22,174 nucleotides of DNA. Source: Myxococcales bacterium UBA5297 (GTDB lineage Bacteria > Myxococcota > Myxococcia > Myxococcales > UBA5297). Positions 1 through 7,722 of the stretch are shown here, piece by piece. The notes under the pieces were generated by a model. It saw only the letters and a list, made by a program, of their open reading frames with translations, searched no databases and was not told where the DNA came from. Numbering within the stretch: position 1 is the first letter of the stretch; the number at the start of each line of letters is the position of its first letter. Location: positions 1 through 22,174 of the forward strand of contig DHSB01000112.1 of NCBI GenBank assembly GCA_002408385.1. Direction: 5' to 3'. The position numbers were made by a program, and so were the translations under genes.

Positions 1-28
1 GAACGACTGTCAAACTCGGGTTGCGGAC

Positions 29-943
29 ATGAGTCTCAACCTGCTGCCTCTGTCGCTCGCCCTCGTGCTCGCCTCCCCGGCACCGAGCCCTCCGGCCGCG
101 CTCCCCGCGGCGCCCACGGCGACGGAGAAGCCGAAGGCCGGCGCCAAGAGCGCCCGGCGCGCGCCGGCGGCCAAGGTCGACTGCGGCCCGTTCGACTGCT
201 GGCTCTTCGGCTCGCCGCGCGACGCGTTCCGCAAGGTGCTCGACAGCCAGCCAGCCATCCTCGGGGTCGGCGAGTACCACGAGATCGAGGGGGAGCGCCG
301 CGTGAAGTCGAGCCTGGCGCACTTCACCGCCTCGATGCTGCCCGAGCTGGAAGGCAAGGCCGGCGATCTGGTCGTGGAGACCTGGCTCACCTCCGGCACC
401 TGCGGCGAGGTCGAGAAGAAGGCCGCCAGCGAAATCGCGGAGACGACCAAGCGCCCGGAGAGCACCGCCAACGAGCTGGAGACGATGTTGCAGCGCGCCG
501 CCGACCTCGGAATCCAGCCGCACATCCTCGTCGTCAGTTGCGAGGAGTACGAGGAGCTGCTCACCGGCGAAGGCGAGCTCGACGCCGAGCGCCTGCTGCA
601 GATGGTGACCCGCCTGCTGCGCGAAAAAGCGCTCGACTACTACCGCAAGGCCCAGGCGACCGAAGCCAAGAGGCTGGTCGTCGTCTACGGCGGCGCGCTC
701 CACAACGACACGCGGCCGCGCGAGATCATCCGCGACCTGAGCTTCGGCCCCGAGCTTTCGGCGGCGACTGGCGGCCGCTACGTCGAGCTCGACGTCTGCG
801 TGCCCGAATACGTGCTCAACGACGAGGACTCGGCGAAGGAGCCCTGGTTCGAGGCTTTTCGGCGCCACGCCTCGAGCAAGCGCACTCTGCTCCTTCGCCA
901 GGCGCCGGATTCGTTCCTGCTCTTCTTGCCGAAGGCTCGCTGA
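29..943 (+). CDS. Secreted ChaN/TraB/EreA-superfamily-like protein
   Basis: 304 aa. The first ~25 residues form a Sec-type signal peptide (hydrophobic LLPLSLALVLA then a Pro/Ala stretch), so export to periplasm or surface is likely. The mature part has a GEYHE motif at residues 81-85 and a GGALHND motif at 221-227. Their order and spacing resemble the GExH and GxxH histidine motifs of the ChaN/TraB (Tiki)/erythromycin-esterase-like superfamily, whose members include haem-binding lipoproteins and putative metalloproteases. Four cysteines (52, 57, 124, 171) could form disulfides. The ATG at 29 lacks a strong Shine-Dalgarno, but it is the only start that gives a signal peptide. It converges on the GNAT gene with only 7 bp between stop codons. 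Family assignment is by motif only; enzymatic activity is unknown. Confidence 0.7.
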   Translation: MSLNLLPLSLALVLASPAPSPPAALPAAPTATEKPKAGAKSARRAPAAKVDCGPFDCWLFGSPRDAFRKVLDSQPAILGVGEYHEIEGERRVKSSLAHFTASMLPELEGKAGDLVVETWLTSGTCGEVEKKAASEIAETTKRPESTANELETMLQRAADLGIQPHILVVSCEEYEELLTGEGELDAERLLQMVTRLLREKALDYYRKAQATEAKRLVVVYGGALHNDTRPREIIRDLSFGPELSAATGGRYVELDVCVPEYVLNDEDSAKEPWFEAFRRHASSKRTLLLRQAPDSFLLFLPKAR

Positions 944-950
944 GCGGCGC

Positions 951-1781
951 TCACAGCTCCTTGCGCAGCTCCCAGAGATCGCGGATGGGGATGCCGTACT
1001 TGCCCCGCTCCGGGATGCTCGGCTTGGCTTGGCGAATCCGCTCGACCGCGTCGCGGTGGATCTCCACGAGCCGGTAGCCGTGCTTCTGGAAGAAGGCGGT
1101 CGAGTCGCCGTTGTCGTTCGAGACCATGGTGCGCAGCGAGCGCACGCCCTCGGCGAAGAGCTGCTTCTCTAGCGCTTCGAGGAGCAGCGTGCCTGTCCCA
1201 CGCCGCGGCTCGAGCGCGTCCATACTCACGATCTCGACCGTCTCGCCCTCCTGGGCCCAGGTAATCAGCCCGCGCAGCAGGCCCGTGCCGGTGAACGCCC
1301 CGAGCCCTTGGACCTCGCCGGGCCAGAAATGCCGATGCAGAGTGTGGACAGGCAGGCCCCAGCGTTGATGCCAGATCGCCTCGATGTCGCCCGGCGACGC
1401 CGGGGCGATCTCCAGCGCGCTCGCCCCCAGCTCGACCGGCTGCAGCCGCATCACCTGCAGCTCGCCTTCCATCAGCGCGTGCCAGTTCGCGAGGACCTCC
1501 TTGTAGGCAGGCGTCTCGAGGCGCAAGTCGTCGGCCTCCCGGTCGGCCTCAGAGGCGTAGGCGACCACCTCGAGGAAGAGGCCCGGCTCGTCGCGGCTCT
1601 CGTAGAGGCCCATGCGGATTCCACCGGGCCGCTCGTAGAAGGGAAACGCGTCCGACAGCAGCGCGAGCAGCTCGCCGCGCTTCGCCACCGGGACCTTGTA
1701 GGCCAGGCTCACGACGGGGCCAGCGGGAAGGTTCGGCCTCGCCCCGCGCCAGGTCGGCTTGCCCGAAAGCACATCGCCCAT
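951..1781 (-). CDS. Two-domain protein: N-terminal ferredoxin-like barrel plus C-terminal GNAT acetyltransferase
   Basis: 276 aa from the ATG at 1781, which is preceded by a near-perfect AAAGGAGG 6 nt upstream. That rules out the longer open frame reaching 1907. Residues ~22-115 look like a dimeric alpha/beta-barrel (NIPSNAP/monooxygenase-like): a strand VVSLAYKVP, a helix, then GLFLEVVAYAS. Residues ~123-250 form a GNAT domain with acetyl-CoA loop RRGTGT (193-198) and the usual C-terminal signature NDNGDSTAFFQKHGYRLVE. GNAT proteins transfer acetyl groups from acetyl-CoA to amines; the substrate is not evident. The barrel may be a sensor or dimerisation module. It lies ~200 bp downstream of the ogt-alkA fusion on the same strand, too far to be sure of co-transcription. 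Confidence 0.8.
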   Translation of the reverse strand: MGDVLSGKPTWRGARPNLPAGPVVSLAYKVPVAKRGELLALLSDAFPFYERPGGIRMGLYESRDEPGLFLEVVAYASEADREADDLRLETPAYKEVLANWHALMEGELQVMRLQPVELGASALEIAPASPGDIEAIWHQRWGLPVHTLHRHFWPGEVQGLGAFTGTGLLRGLITWAQEGETVEIVSMDALEPRRGTGTLLLEALEKQLFAEGVRSLRTMVSNDNGDSTAFFQKHGYRLVEIHRDAVERIRQAKPSIPERGKYGIPIRDLWELRKEL

Positions 1782-1977
1782 GACGTCCTCCTTTAGGAAT
1801 AGAAGGACGATACCAAAGGCCTCTTCGACAAAGGCAGGGGGGGGCCCTGAGCTCCGCACAGCCAAGGTGCTCGGATTGCTGGCCAAGGGCATCGCTGTGC
1901 GCCCCAACCGAGCCGTGACCAGTCGCTCAGGTTCCGGGCGAAACCCGGGCTGTCAACTCACAACTCGATGCTCACAA

Positions 1978-3147
1978 CTAATCCACCAGCTCGAGCGCAC
2001 GCCACAGGTACCAGCTCGCCGCAGTCCGGAAAGGCCGCCACCGCTCGCCATACCGGGCGATCTCGGTCGGAGCCGCCGGCTCTTGCTGGCCGACCATCCT
2101 CGAGTACCCCTTGCGAATCCCGTAGTCGGAGACGGGCAGCACGTCCGGCCTCCCGAGCCGGAAGATGAGCAGCATCTCCACCGTCCAGCGCCCGACGCCG
2201 CGCACGGCACACAGCCTCTCGACGATCTCCTCGTCGGCCATGCGCGCGAGCTGCTCGAGCCCCGGGACCAGACCGTCGGTGGCCTTGGCGGCGAGGTCCC
2301 GGAGCGCCGCGATCTTCGGCCGCGACAGGCCCGCCGCGCGCAGCCTCTCCTCCTCGACCTCGAGCAGCTCGCGCGGCGCGGGGAACCGGTCGCCGAACAG
2401 CGCCTTGACGCGCCCGAGGATCGTCGCCGCGGCCTTGCCGGTGAGCTGCTGGTACACGATGGCCTCGGCGAGCGACTCGTAGGGGCTGCTCATCGACTCG
2501 GGCCTCAGCCGCAGCGGGCCCACGGCCTCGATGACGCGGGCGATCTGCCGGTCGGCCTTCACGAGGTGGCGCACCGCCTTGAGCGGGTCGAACGGCAGCT
2601 CGCCCGCGCCACCGAACAGCGAGCGCTGGGGCCGCAGCGCGACGCCCTCGAGCGCGAGCAGGCGCTCCTTGGTCGTCAGTCCGCCCGCCGCGGAGAAGCC
2701 GCCCGGACGTCCGCCCGCGGCGACCACGCGGTGGCAGGGCACGACGACGGGGAAGCGGTTGGTCGCCATCGCCTGCCCGACCGCGCGCGCGGCGCCAGGC
2801 GAGCCGGCGAGCGCCGCCAGCTCGCCGTAGGTGACGGTCCTGCCTGGCTCGACCGAGCGCGCCGCCTCGCAGACCTTGCGGTGGAACGGAGGCAGCGCGC
2901 CGAGATCGAGCCGGATGCCCGCGAGCGCCTGTGGCTTGCCCTCGAGGTGCCGGGTAACGAGCCGGATGGCCTCCGCGACCCACCGCGGCGCCTTTGCGCG
3001 CGCCGCCTCGCCCGTACGTTCGACGAGCCGGGCGGCGGTCTCGTCGGGACCGGCTTCCGGAAGCTGCAGCCCTGCGATCCCGCGCTCGCTCCAGGCGACG
3101 GCGCAGGTCCCGAGAGGCGTGTCGAAGAGGGTGTAGTCGAGGCTCAT
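1978..3147 (-). CDS. Bifunctional O6-methylguanine-DNA methyltransferase / AlkA-type DNA-3-methyladenine glycosylase fusion
   Basis: 389 aa, two alkylation-repair enzymes in one chain. Residues 1-~170 are Ogt/MGMT-like: an N-terminal ribonuclease-H-like part, then the helix-turn-helix and active site VVPCHRVV with acceptor Cys138, followed by the usual GGFS and KERLLALEG. Residues ~180-389 are AlkA/DNA glycosylase II: AIVYQQLTGKAA (229-240), helix-hairpin-helix LCAVRGVGRWT (312-322), presumed catalytic Asp341 in SDYGIRKG, and the C-terminal ERWRPFRTAASWYLWRA typical of AlkA. The first domain would remove O6-alkyl groups from guanine by a suicide reaction; the second would excise N3/N7-alkylated bases. 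There is no Ada zinc or AraC domain, so it is not an Ada-type regulator. It is divergent from tmk across a ~100-bp gap. Confidence 0.93.
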   Translation of the reverse strand: MSLDYTLFDTPLGTCAVAWSERGIAGLQLPEAGPDETAARLVERTGEAARAKAPRWVAEAIRLVTRHLEGKPQALAGIRLDLGALPPFHRKVCEAARSVEPGRTVTYGELAALAGSPGAARAVGQAMATNRFPVVVPCHRVVAAGGRPGGFSAAGGLTTKERLLALEGVALRPQRSLFGGAGELPFDPLKAVRHLVKADRQIARVIEAVGPLRLRPESMSSPYESLAEAIVYQQLTGKAAATILGRVKALFGDRFPAPRELLEVEEERLRAAGLSRPKIAALRDLAAKATDGLVPGLEQLARMADEEIVERLCAVRGVGRWTVEMLLIFRLGRPDVLPVSDYGIRKGYSRMVGQQEPAAPTEIARYGERWRPFRTAASWYLWRALELVD

Positions 3148-3250
3148 TTTTCGCGGGGCTCCAGTGCGCCGGCATTCTACCGAGGTCCGGCGCCACGCCT
3201 GGCAACCCGTGCTTGACCCTCTTGCTGCCCGTCACGATACTGCGCGCGCT

Positions 3251-3943
3251 TTGAGACGCGGCGCGCTGATAGCCATCGAAGGCATCGACGGGACAGGCAA
3301 GGGCACTCAGGCCCGAATGCTGATGGAGGCTCTCGCTCGCACCGGCCGCAAAGCGCAGCTCTTCTCCTTCCCGTCGTACTCGAAGACGCTCGCCGGCTCG
3401 CTCGTCGGCGCCTACCTCGACGGCGAGATGGGCGATCCGCGCGCCATCGACAGCCGGCTGACCGCAGTGCTCTACGCGCTCGATCGCTTCGAGAACAAGA
3501 AAGAGATGGACCAGGCGCTCGCCAGAGGCCGGGTGGTCGTCTGCGATCGCTACGTCGGCTCGAACCTCGCCCATCAGGTCGCCCGCGCCCCCGCCGCGCG
3601 TCGGCGCGCGGTGCGCGAGCTGATCGAAAGGCTCGAGTTCGAGGTGCTCGGCTTGCCACGCCCCGACCTCGTCGTCTGCCTCGACATGCCCGCCGCGCTC
3701 GCGCAGCAGCGCGTCCTCGGCAAGGCTGCCCGCGACTACACGAAGAAGCAGCTCGACGTCCAAGAGGCCGACAGCGAGCACCTGCGCCTCGCGCTCGCCG
3801 AGTACCGGCTGCAGGCGCGGCGCAATCCGCACTGGGTCACCGTCCCCACCGTGCGCCGCGGCGGCGCGGCGCGCTCGCGCGAGGAGATCCACGCCGAGGT
3901 GCTCGAGGCGCTCGCCGACGCGGGCATCGTCCGCGCGGCTTGA
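3251..3943 (+). CDS. tmk: Thymidylate kinase (dTMP kinase)
   Basis: About 230 aa. It phosphorylates dTMP to dTDP in the cytoplasm. P-loop GIDGTGKGTQ lies ~10 residues after the chosen start, DRY (DRYVGSNLAHQ) marks the dTMP-binding/catalytic motif, and a LID-like segment GKAARDYTKKQLD follows. The start is uncertain. TTG at 3251 places the P-loop where other Tmk proteins have it; GTG at 3209 or GTG at 3164 would add 14 or 29 residues that look unlike the family. None of the three has a clear Shine-Dalgarno. The enzyme is somewhat divergent (LEFEVLGLPRPDLVVCLDMP), resembling the Tmk branch with a longer C-terminal half. Transcribed away from the ogt-alkA fusion. Confidence 0.87.
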   Translation: MRRGALIAIEGIDGTGKGTQARMLMEALARTGRKAQLFSFPSYSKTLAGSLVGAYLDGEMGDPRAIDSRLTAVLYALDRFENKKEMDQALARGRVVVCDRYVGSNLAHQVARAPAARRRAVRELIERLEFEVLGLPRPDLVVCLDMPAALAQQRVLGKAARDYTKKQLDVQEADSEHLRLALAEYRLQARRNPHWVTVPTVRRGGAARSREEIHAEVLEALADAGIVRAA

Positions 3944-3981
3944 AGACGTATCGAAGGCTCCTTCGAGCGATATCCGGCCGG

Positions 3982-4005
3982 CCCGAGCCCCTCGGCAGGC
4001 TCGGG
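3982..4005. repeat. REP-like inverted repeat of the 'CCTGAGCC-GGCTCAGG' kind
   Basis: Arms CCCGAGCC and GGCTCGGG are separated by 8 bases. Read on the minus strand it encodes CPEPAEG, the usual translation of a short palindromic element dispersed in many bacterial genomes. It lies 39 bp after the tmk stop and within the last recognisable part of the Rpn-like pseudogene. It could fold downstream of tmk as a terminator-like stem but has no following T-run. Confidence 0.65.
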
Positions 4006-4159
4006 GCAGGCCTCCGCGAGCTCTTCGCATAGCGCGTCGTCCGGCTCGCGGCCGAGATCGAGCACCTGGAACGGGAAGTCGAGCAGGTGAGGCTTCTGCT
4101 CGGCCGTGGCCTCGACTTGGTCAGAGAACCGTTTCAGCCCGCCCCAGCGCTGGCTGGAG

Positions 4160-4179
4160 GGCGGAGCTCCAGCTCCGCC
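4160..4179. repeat. 20-bp inverted repeat (GGCGGAGCT arms, CC loop)
   Basis: Nine-base perfect arms GGCGGAGCT / AGCTCCGCC around a 2-base loop. It marks the point where the middle part of the Rpn-like pseudogene (ending LPGIAPV) stops matching the family. Its type is unlike the palindromes at 4492 and 3982. Confidence 0.75.
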
Positions 4180-4491
4180 ACAGGAGCAATGCCTGGCAAC
4201 TGGCCGGAGTGCTCGGCCTCCTCGCTCACCTTGACCAAGGCGCTGGTGAGGTATCGGAGCAACTGCAGGCCGATGCCACTGTCGGGCGAGCTCTTGTGCT
4301 CGATGAGGCAGTAGACGTAGGCGGCCGAGCCGTCGTTGCGCTGCACGCGAAAGAGCCTGTCGGCCTGCTGCTCCTGCAACTCCGGAAGGACGAAGGAGCC
4401 CGGCACGAACTGCGGTTCGCCCTCGGCGAAGGTCGCGACCACCTCCGGCGGCAGCCTCTCGCGCAGCAGCGCTCCCGCGGTGCCCGGCTCG

Positions 4492-4515
4492 TCTTATGCC
4501 GAGCTCGGCATAAGA
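4492..4515. repeat. 24-bp perfect palindrome inside the Rpn-like pseudogene
   Basis: Both arms are TCTTATGCCGAG and its complement, with no spacer. It sits exactly where the N-terminal reading frame of the nuclease gene is lost (just after the codons for ALLEQKS), so it looks like a short inserted palindromic element or an insertion scar. It contains no T-run and is not a likely terminator. Confidence 0.85.
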
Positions 4516-4842
4516 GCAGCACTCTGGATTTCTGCTCGAGCAACGCCTTGAAAAACTTGTCGTGCGGCCGCTGGAGGTCGCTCCCCATGCCGTCCCCCTC
4601 CGATGGTTGGCAAGCCGGGGAGGAGGATAGCGCAGGGACGTCGCCACGGCCGCTCGGCCAGCTTTGAGAGGCCCGATCGGCCTCAGAGGGCGCCTGGCCC
4701 GCCCGGCGAGCGATTTGGGCCACGCCAGGCTCGCTCAAAGTCGAACGGTCGCCCCTGGGCCATCCTGGCGCTTGCTCGACTTGGCGCTAGGAGGGCCTGG
4801 GCAGTCGAAGAGCGAGCGGCCGCGAGAGCTCGCCCTCCCCTC

Positions 4843-6366
4843 TCAAGCCTCCTGCCTGGCCGGCGAGAACGCCTGCACGCCGAACCTCAGCAGTCTCCCG
4901 CTGCGCCACCTTTGTGCGTCGAGCCCCGCCTTCTCGGCGAGCGCCTCGAGGAACTCGACCCTGCCCATCGCGTACTTGGTCGCCACCTGCGGCAGCAGCA
5001 GCCCGCGGTTGAATCCGTGCGTCAGCAGCAGCCCATGCCGGCCCGGCTCGAACTCCTCGCCCGAGGCTATCGGCACGAACGGCCCGAGGGCCGAGACCTC
5101 CAGCTCGATCTGCGAGAGCAGCTCGGGGCGCAGCGCGTTGAAGCGCGGGTCGCTGCGCGCCGCCAGCTCACCGGCGCGAACGACCGCGCCGGCCAGGCTC
5201 TCAGCCTCGAGCAGCCCCATGCAGCCACGGAGCTGACCGTGCAGCGTGATGGTGACGAAGGCGCCGCCAGGCTGCGTCAGCCGCGCCGGAAGATCGTCGG
5301 GCACGCTCAATTCGCGGCCTGCCACCGCCGCGTGGACCGCGTCCCACGCCAACCTTCCGAGCGTCTGCTTCTCCGTCTCGCCCAGCTCCGGCACCGCCGG
5401 GAAGCGGCCGGGAAAGACGAGCCCCACGTACGAGATGCCCGACGGGTCTTCGGGGTCGAACTCGACGTCCATCGTCGAGCTCTGCGCCGCGACCCTGCCC
5501 TGCTCGCCCTCGCCCTCGCCCAGCGCGTAGAGCGCCACCAGCGCCGCGCTCAACCCGCACACCCGGATCTCGGTCTTCTTCGCCACCTCCAGGACTCGCG
5601 CCGCGTCGCGCTCGACCATCGCGTCGACCAGAGGCTTCTCGAAGGCGCGCAGCGCCTCTTCCAGCTCCGCCTTGTCGGGCTTCGCCTCGAACGGCTCGTA
5701 CCCGTGCGCGGGCCCGAAGTGCGTCATCGTCGTCGTCGCGACGAGCAGCGTCTCCTCGTCGAGCACGTTGCGCAGCGCGCGGCCTATCTCGACCAGCTCG
5801 CGCTCCTCGACGCTGCCGACGACGACCGGGACCAGCTTCGCCTCGGGCCACAGCCGCTGCACGAAGGGCAGGTTCACCTCGAGGGCGTGCTCGTGATCGA
5901 AGGCGATCGCCCGGCGCTCGAAGGGCGGGAGGCGCTCAAGCAAGGAGACGGCGGTTTCGTCGACCTGCGTCGGCCCGAGCGGCGTCTGGAAGCCTCCCTC
6001 CGCCGGCAGGGCCGCGCCGCGGAAGGCGGGATCGTGGCTCGAGCCGAGCATCACTATCCGCGCGTAGCGCTTGCCCTTCAGCGCCCCCAGCGTTCGGCCG
6101 ACGACCGCGCCGCACCAGTAGTGGGCCGCGTGCGGAAGGAGGACCGCCTGCACCGCGCGGGCTTCGGGCTCGGCCTTGGCGAGCGATTCGTCGATCGAAC
6201 GGGCGAGCTTTTCGGGATCGCGCTCGTACCACTCGCCGGCGAACTCGGGCGGGCGGACCGCCTTGCGGCCGGGGAGCGACCCGGCGCAGGTGCATCCGGA
6301 GAGGAGGAGGGCGGCTATCAGACTCGAGGATTCGGGGCGTCGCACGGGCTGGAGCGTAGCAGACAT
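4843..6366 (-). CDS. Putative lipoprotein: MEMO-family (AmmeMemoRadiSam system B) fused to AMMECR1-family (system A)
   Basis: 507 aa from the ATG at 6366, which has GAGGTG 6 nt upstream; a GTG at 6375 is the alternative. The N-terminus has RR, a short hydrophobic LIAALLL and a lipobox LLSGC with Cys25, suggesting export and lipid anchoring. Residues ~38-320 are MEMO-like: LLPHAAHYWCG (His79), GSSHD (His111), DHEHALEVNLP, TTTMTHFGPAHGY and VCGLSAA (Cys270) match the positions of the metal-site residues of human MEMO1. Residues ~330-500 are AMMECR1-like, with FVTITLHGQLRGCMG (LRGC motif at 379-382) and SDPRFNAL. In prokaryotes these two families often co-occur with a radical SAM protein in the AmmeMemoRadiSam set, whose function is unknown. 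No radical SAM gene is in this window. Confidence 0.88.
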   Translation of the reverse strand: MSATLQPVRRPESSSLIAALLLSGCTCAGSLPGRKAVRPPEFAGEWYERDPEKLARSIDESLAKAEPEARAVQAVLLPHAAHYWCGAVVGRTLGALKGKRYARIVMLGSSHDPAFRGAALPAEGGFQTPLGPTQVDETAVSLLERLPPFERRAIAFDHEHALEVNLPFVQRLWPEAKLVPVVVGSVEERELVEIGRALRNVLDEETLLVATTTMTHFGPAHGYEPFEAKPDKAELEEALRAFEKPLVDAMVERDAARVLEVAKKTEIRVCGLSAALVALYALGEGEGEQGRVAAQSSTMDVEFDPEDPSGISYVGLVFPGRFPAVPELGETEKQTLGRLAWDAVHAAVAGRELSVPDDLPARLTQPGGAFVTITLHGQLRGCMGLLEAESLAGAVVRAGELAARSDPRFNALRPELLSQIELEVSALGPFVPIASGEEFEPGRHGLLLTHGFNRGLLLPQVATKYAMGRVEFLEALAEKAGLDAQRWRSGRLLRFGVQAFSPARQEA

Positions 6367-6378
6367 GGTCGGCACCTC

Positions 6379-6406
6379 GGCAGGCGGCAGGCGGCAGGCG
6401 GCAGGA
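6379..6406. repeat. Four-copy 7-bp tandem repeat upstream of the MEMO-AMMECR1 gene
   Basis: GGCAGGC is repeated four times (the last copy ends in A) starting 12 bp upstream of the ATG at 6366 and 3 bp from the alternative GTG at 6375. The unit is not a multiple of three. It lies in the 5' leader or promoter, so copy-number change would alter spacing rather than a reading frame. Confidence 0.85.
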
Positions 6407-6498
6407 CGCAGCCGCGGCGCTGCACCGCACGCCTTCGGAGGTAGATCACACGGCCGCCCGGGATTCTTCCCCTCGTCGGCTCGCGCCCCGCTCGACCG

Positions 6499-7434
6499 CT
6501 ATCTCGGGATCAGGCTCGAGAGCGCGAAGAGCGCGTTCTCCTTCCGCTCCGAGATGCGCCGATAGAAGTAGCGCGCCCAGTGCGTGCCGAACGGCACGTA
6601 GACGCGCAGCCGATAACCCTCGCGCACGATGCGCCGCTGCAGCGCGGGACGCACGCCGAAGAGCATCTGGAATTCGAAGCGCTCGGCGCCGATGCCCTCC
6701 CCCTTGGCGAACGCCTTCACCGCCTCGATGAGCTTCGCGTCGTGCGTGGCGATGCCCGGGTAGTTGCCGCGCGCGAGCAAGGCCTGGGCGACGGTGAGGA
6801 GCTGGGCGCGGATGGCCGCCATGTCCTGGAGCGCTATCTGCGGCGGCTCCTTGTAGGCGCCCTTGCAGAGCCGCACCCGCGCGCCGAGCTCTATCGCGCG
6901 CTCGGCGTCGCGCGGGGTGCGCTTGAGATAGGCCTGCAGCACCGGCCCGAGGTTCTTGTGGCGCGCGTAGGCCTCCTCGAACAGCGTCAGGGTTTGCTCG
7001 GTGACGTTCGAGCCCTCCATGTCGATGCGCACGAAGGGATCGGGATTCTTCTCGGCCCGCTCGAGGATCGACGTCAGGTTCTCGAGCGCGAAGCCGTGGT
7101 CGATGAGCAGGCCCATCGCGGTCAGCTTCAAGGACACGTTGCTGCGAACGCCCGACTCGCCGATGGCCTCGAGCATGGCGAAGTAGACGTCGCGGGTGGC
7201 GAGGGCCGTCTCGCGGTCGAGCACGTCCTCGCCGAGGAGGTCGAGGGTCGCGCTCATCCCCTCGGCGTTCAGCCGCTTCACCGCCTCGATAGCGCTCGCG
7301 ATGCTCTCGCCCGCGACGAAGCGCCGGGCGAGGAAGAAGAAGCGCTGCTGGAAGCTCGACTCCGGCGAGAGCAGGCGATCGATCAGGGCCATGGCGTTCG
7401 GCTCTCCAATCCGTGGCGGCAACTTCTTCGACAC
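6499..7434 (-). CDS. Monofunctional proline dehydrogenase (PRODH)
   Basis: 311 aa. FAD-dependent oxidation of L-proline to pyrroline-5-carboxylate, feeding electrons to the quinone pool. Visible family motifs in order: VSLKLTAMG (Lys103), VRIDMEG (Asp138), RLCKGAYKE (188-196), IATHD (228-232), FEFQMLFGVR (253-262) and the substrate-binding YFYRRISERKEN (289-300) with the paired arginines. The length matches the short Thermus/Mycobacterium-type enzymes rather than the PutA fusion. No P5C dehydrogenase partner is in the window. The start is GTG at 7434 (GGGAG 3 nt upstream) or ATG at 7392 (GGAG 11 nt upstream); both leave all motifs intact. It is divergent from the capA-like gene. Confidence 0.93.
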   Translation of the reverse strand: MSKKLPPRIGEPNAMALIDRLLSPESSFQQRFFFLARRFVAGESIASAIEAVKRLNAEGMSATLDLLGEDVLDRETALATRDVYFAMLEAIGESGVRSNVSLKLTAMGLLIDHGFALENLTSILERAEKNPDPFVRIDMEGSNVTEQTLTLFEEAYARHKNLGPVLQAYLKRTPRDAERAIELGARVRLCKGAYKEPPQIALQDMAAIRAQLLTVAQALLARGNYPGIATHDAKLIEAVKAFAKGEGIGAERFEFQMLFGVRPALQRRIVREGYRLRVYVPFGTHWARYFYRRISERKENALFALSSLIPR

Positions 7435-7722
7435 GCGCTCCCTGCCGCGTATCGTGGGCTACAACTCTCCGCGACCTGACGTGGGCATCCGACAAGGCGC
7501 TGCGCTCCGGTGCCCGAGCCCAAGGTCGCCCGAGAAAGCTAGCCCCGGCACGCGCGCTCCGACCAGCGAGGAGCCGCAGCCCCGGAAGACGAAGCGCGGA
7601 TTTGTGGAAGAACGCCCCAGACCGAAGCTTGAACGCCTGCCTGCTCTGCCGCCTCCCGCCCCGGCAAGCAGGCAATCGATAGACACCGCCTCGACGAGCC
7701 GACGGCTCGACCCGTGACCCCC

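Larger units (their letters stand above)
3960..4588 (-). pseudogene. Degraded Rpn/YhgA-like PD-(D/E)XK nuclease (transposase_31-type) gene
   Basis: Fragments of one protein can be read in order but in three different frames. From the ATG at 4588: MGSDLQRPHDKFFKALLEQ, the typical N-terminus of the family. Then (about 4490-4200) comes GALLRERLPPEVV, later YVYCLIEHKSSPD (catalytic-core signature) and LQLLRYLTSALVKV, ending near LPGIAPV. Finally (about 4095-4025) comes HLLDFPFQVLDLGREPDDAL, which resembles the family C-terminus. The segment normally joining the last two parts is missing. Each break coincides with a short palindrome (4492-4515, 4160-4179, 3982-4005). Rpn proteins are DNA endonucleases that promote recombination; this copy cannot make a full product. 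The boundary at 3960 is approximate. Confidence 0.75.

Noticed and set aside
951..1907. Longer start for the GNAT gene at 1907
   Set aside because: The AAAGGAGG site immediately before ATG 1781 decides the start; the extension is low complexity.
1928..1956. TTGACA on the minus strand at 1956-1951 as a promoter for the GNAT gene
   Set aside because: No acceptable -10 (AACCTG at 17 bp).
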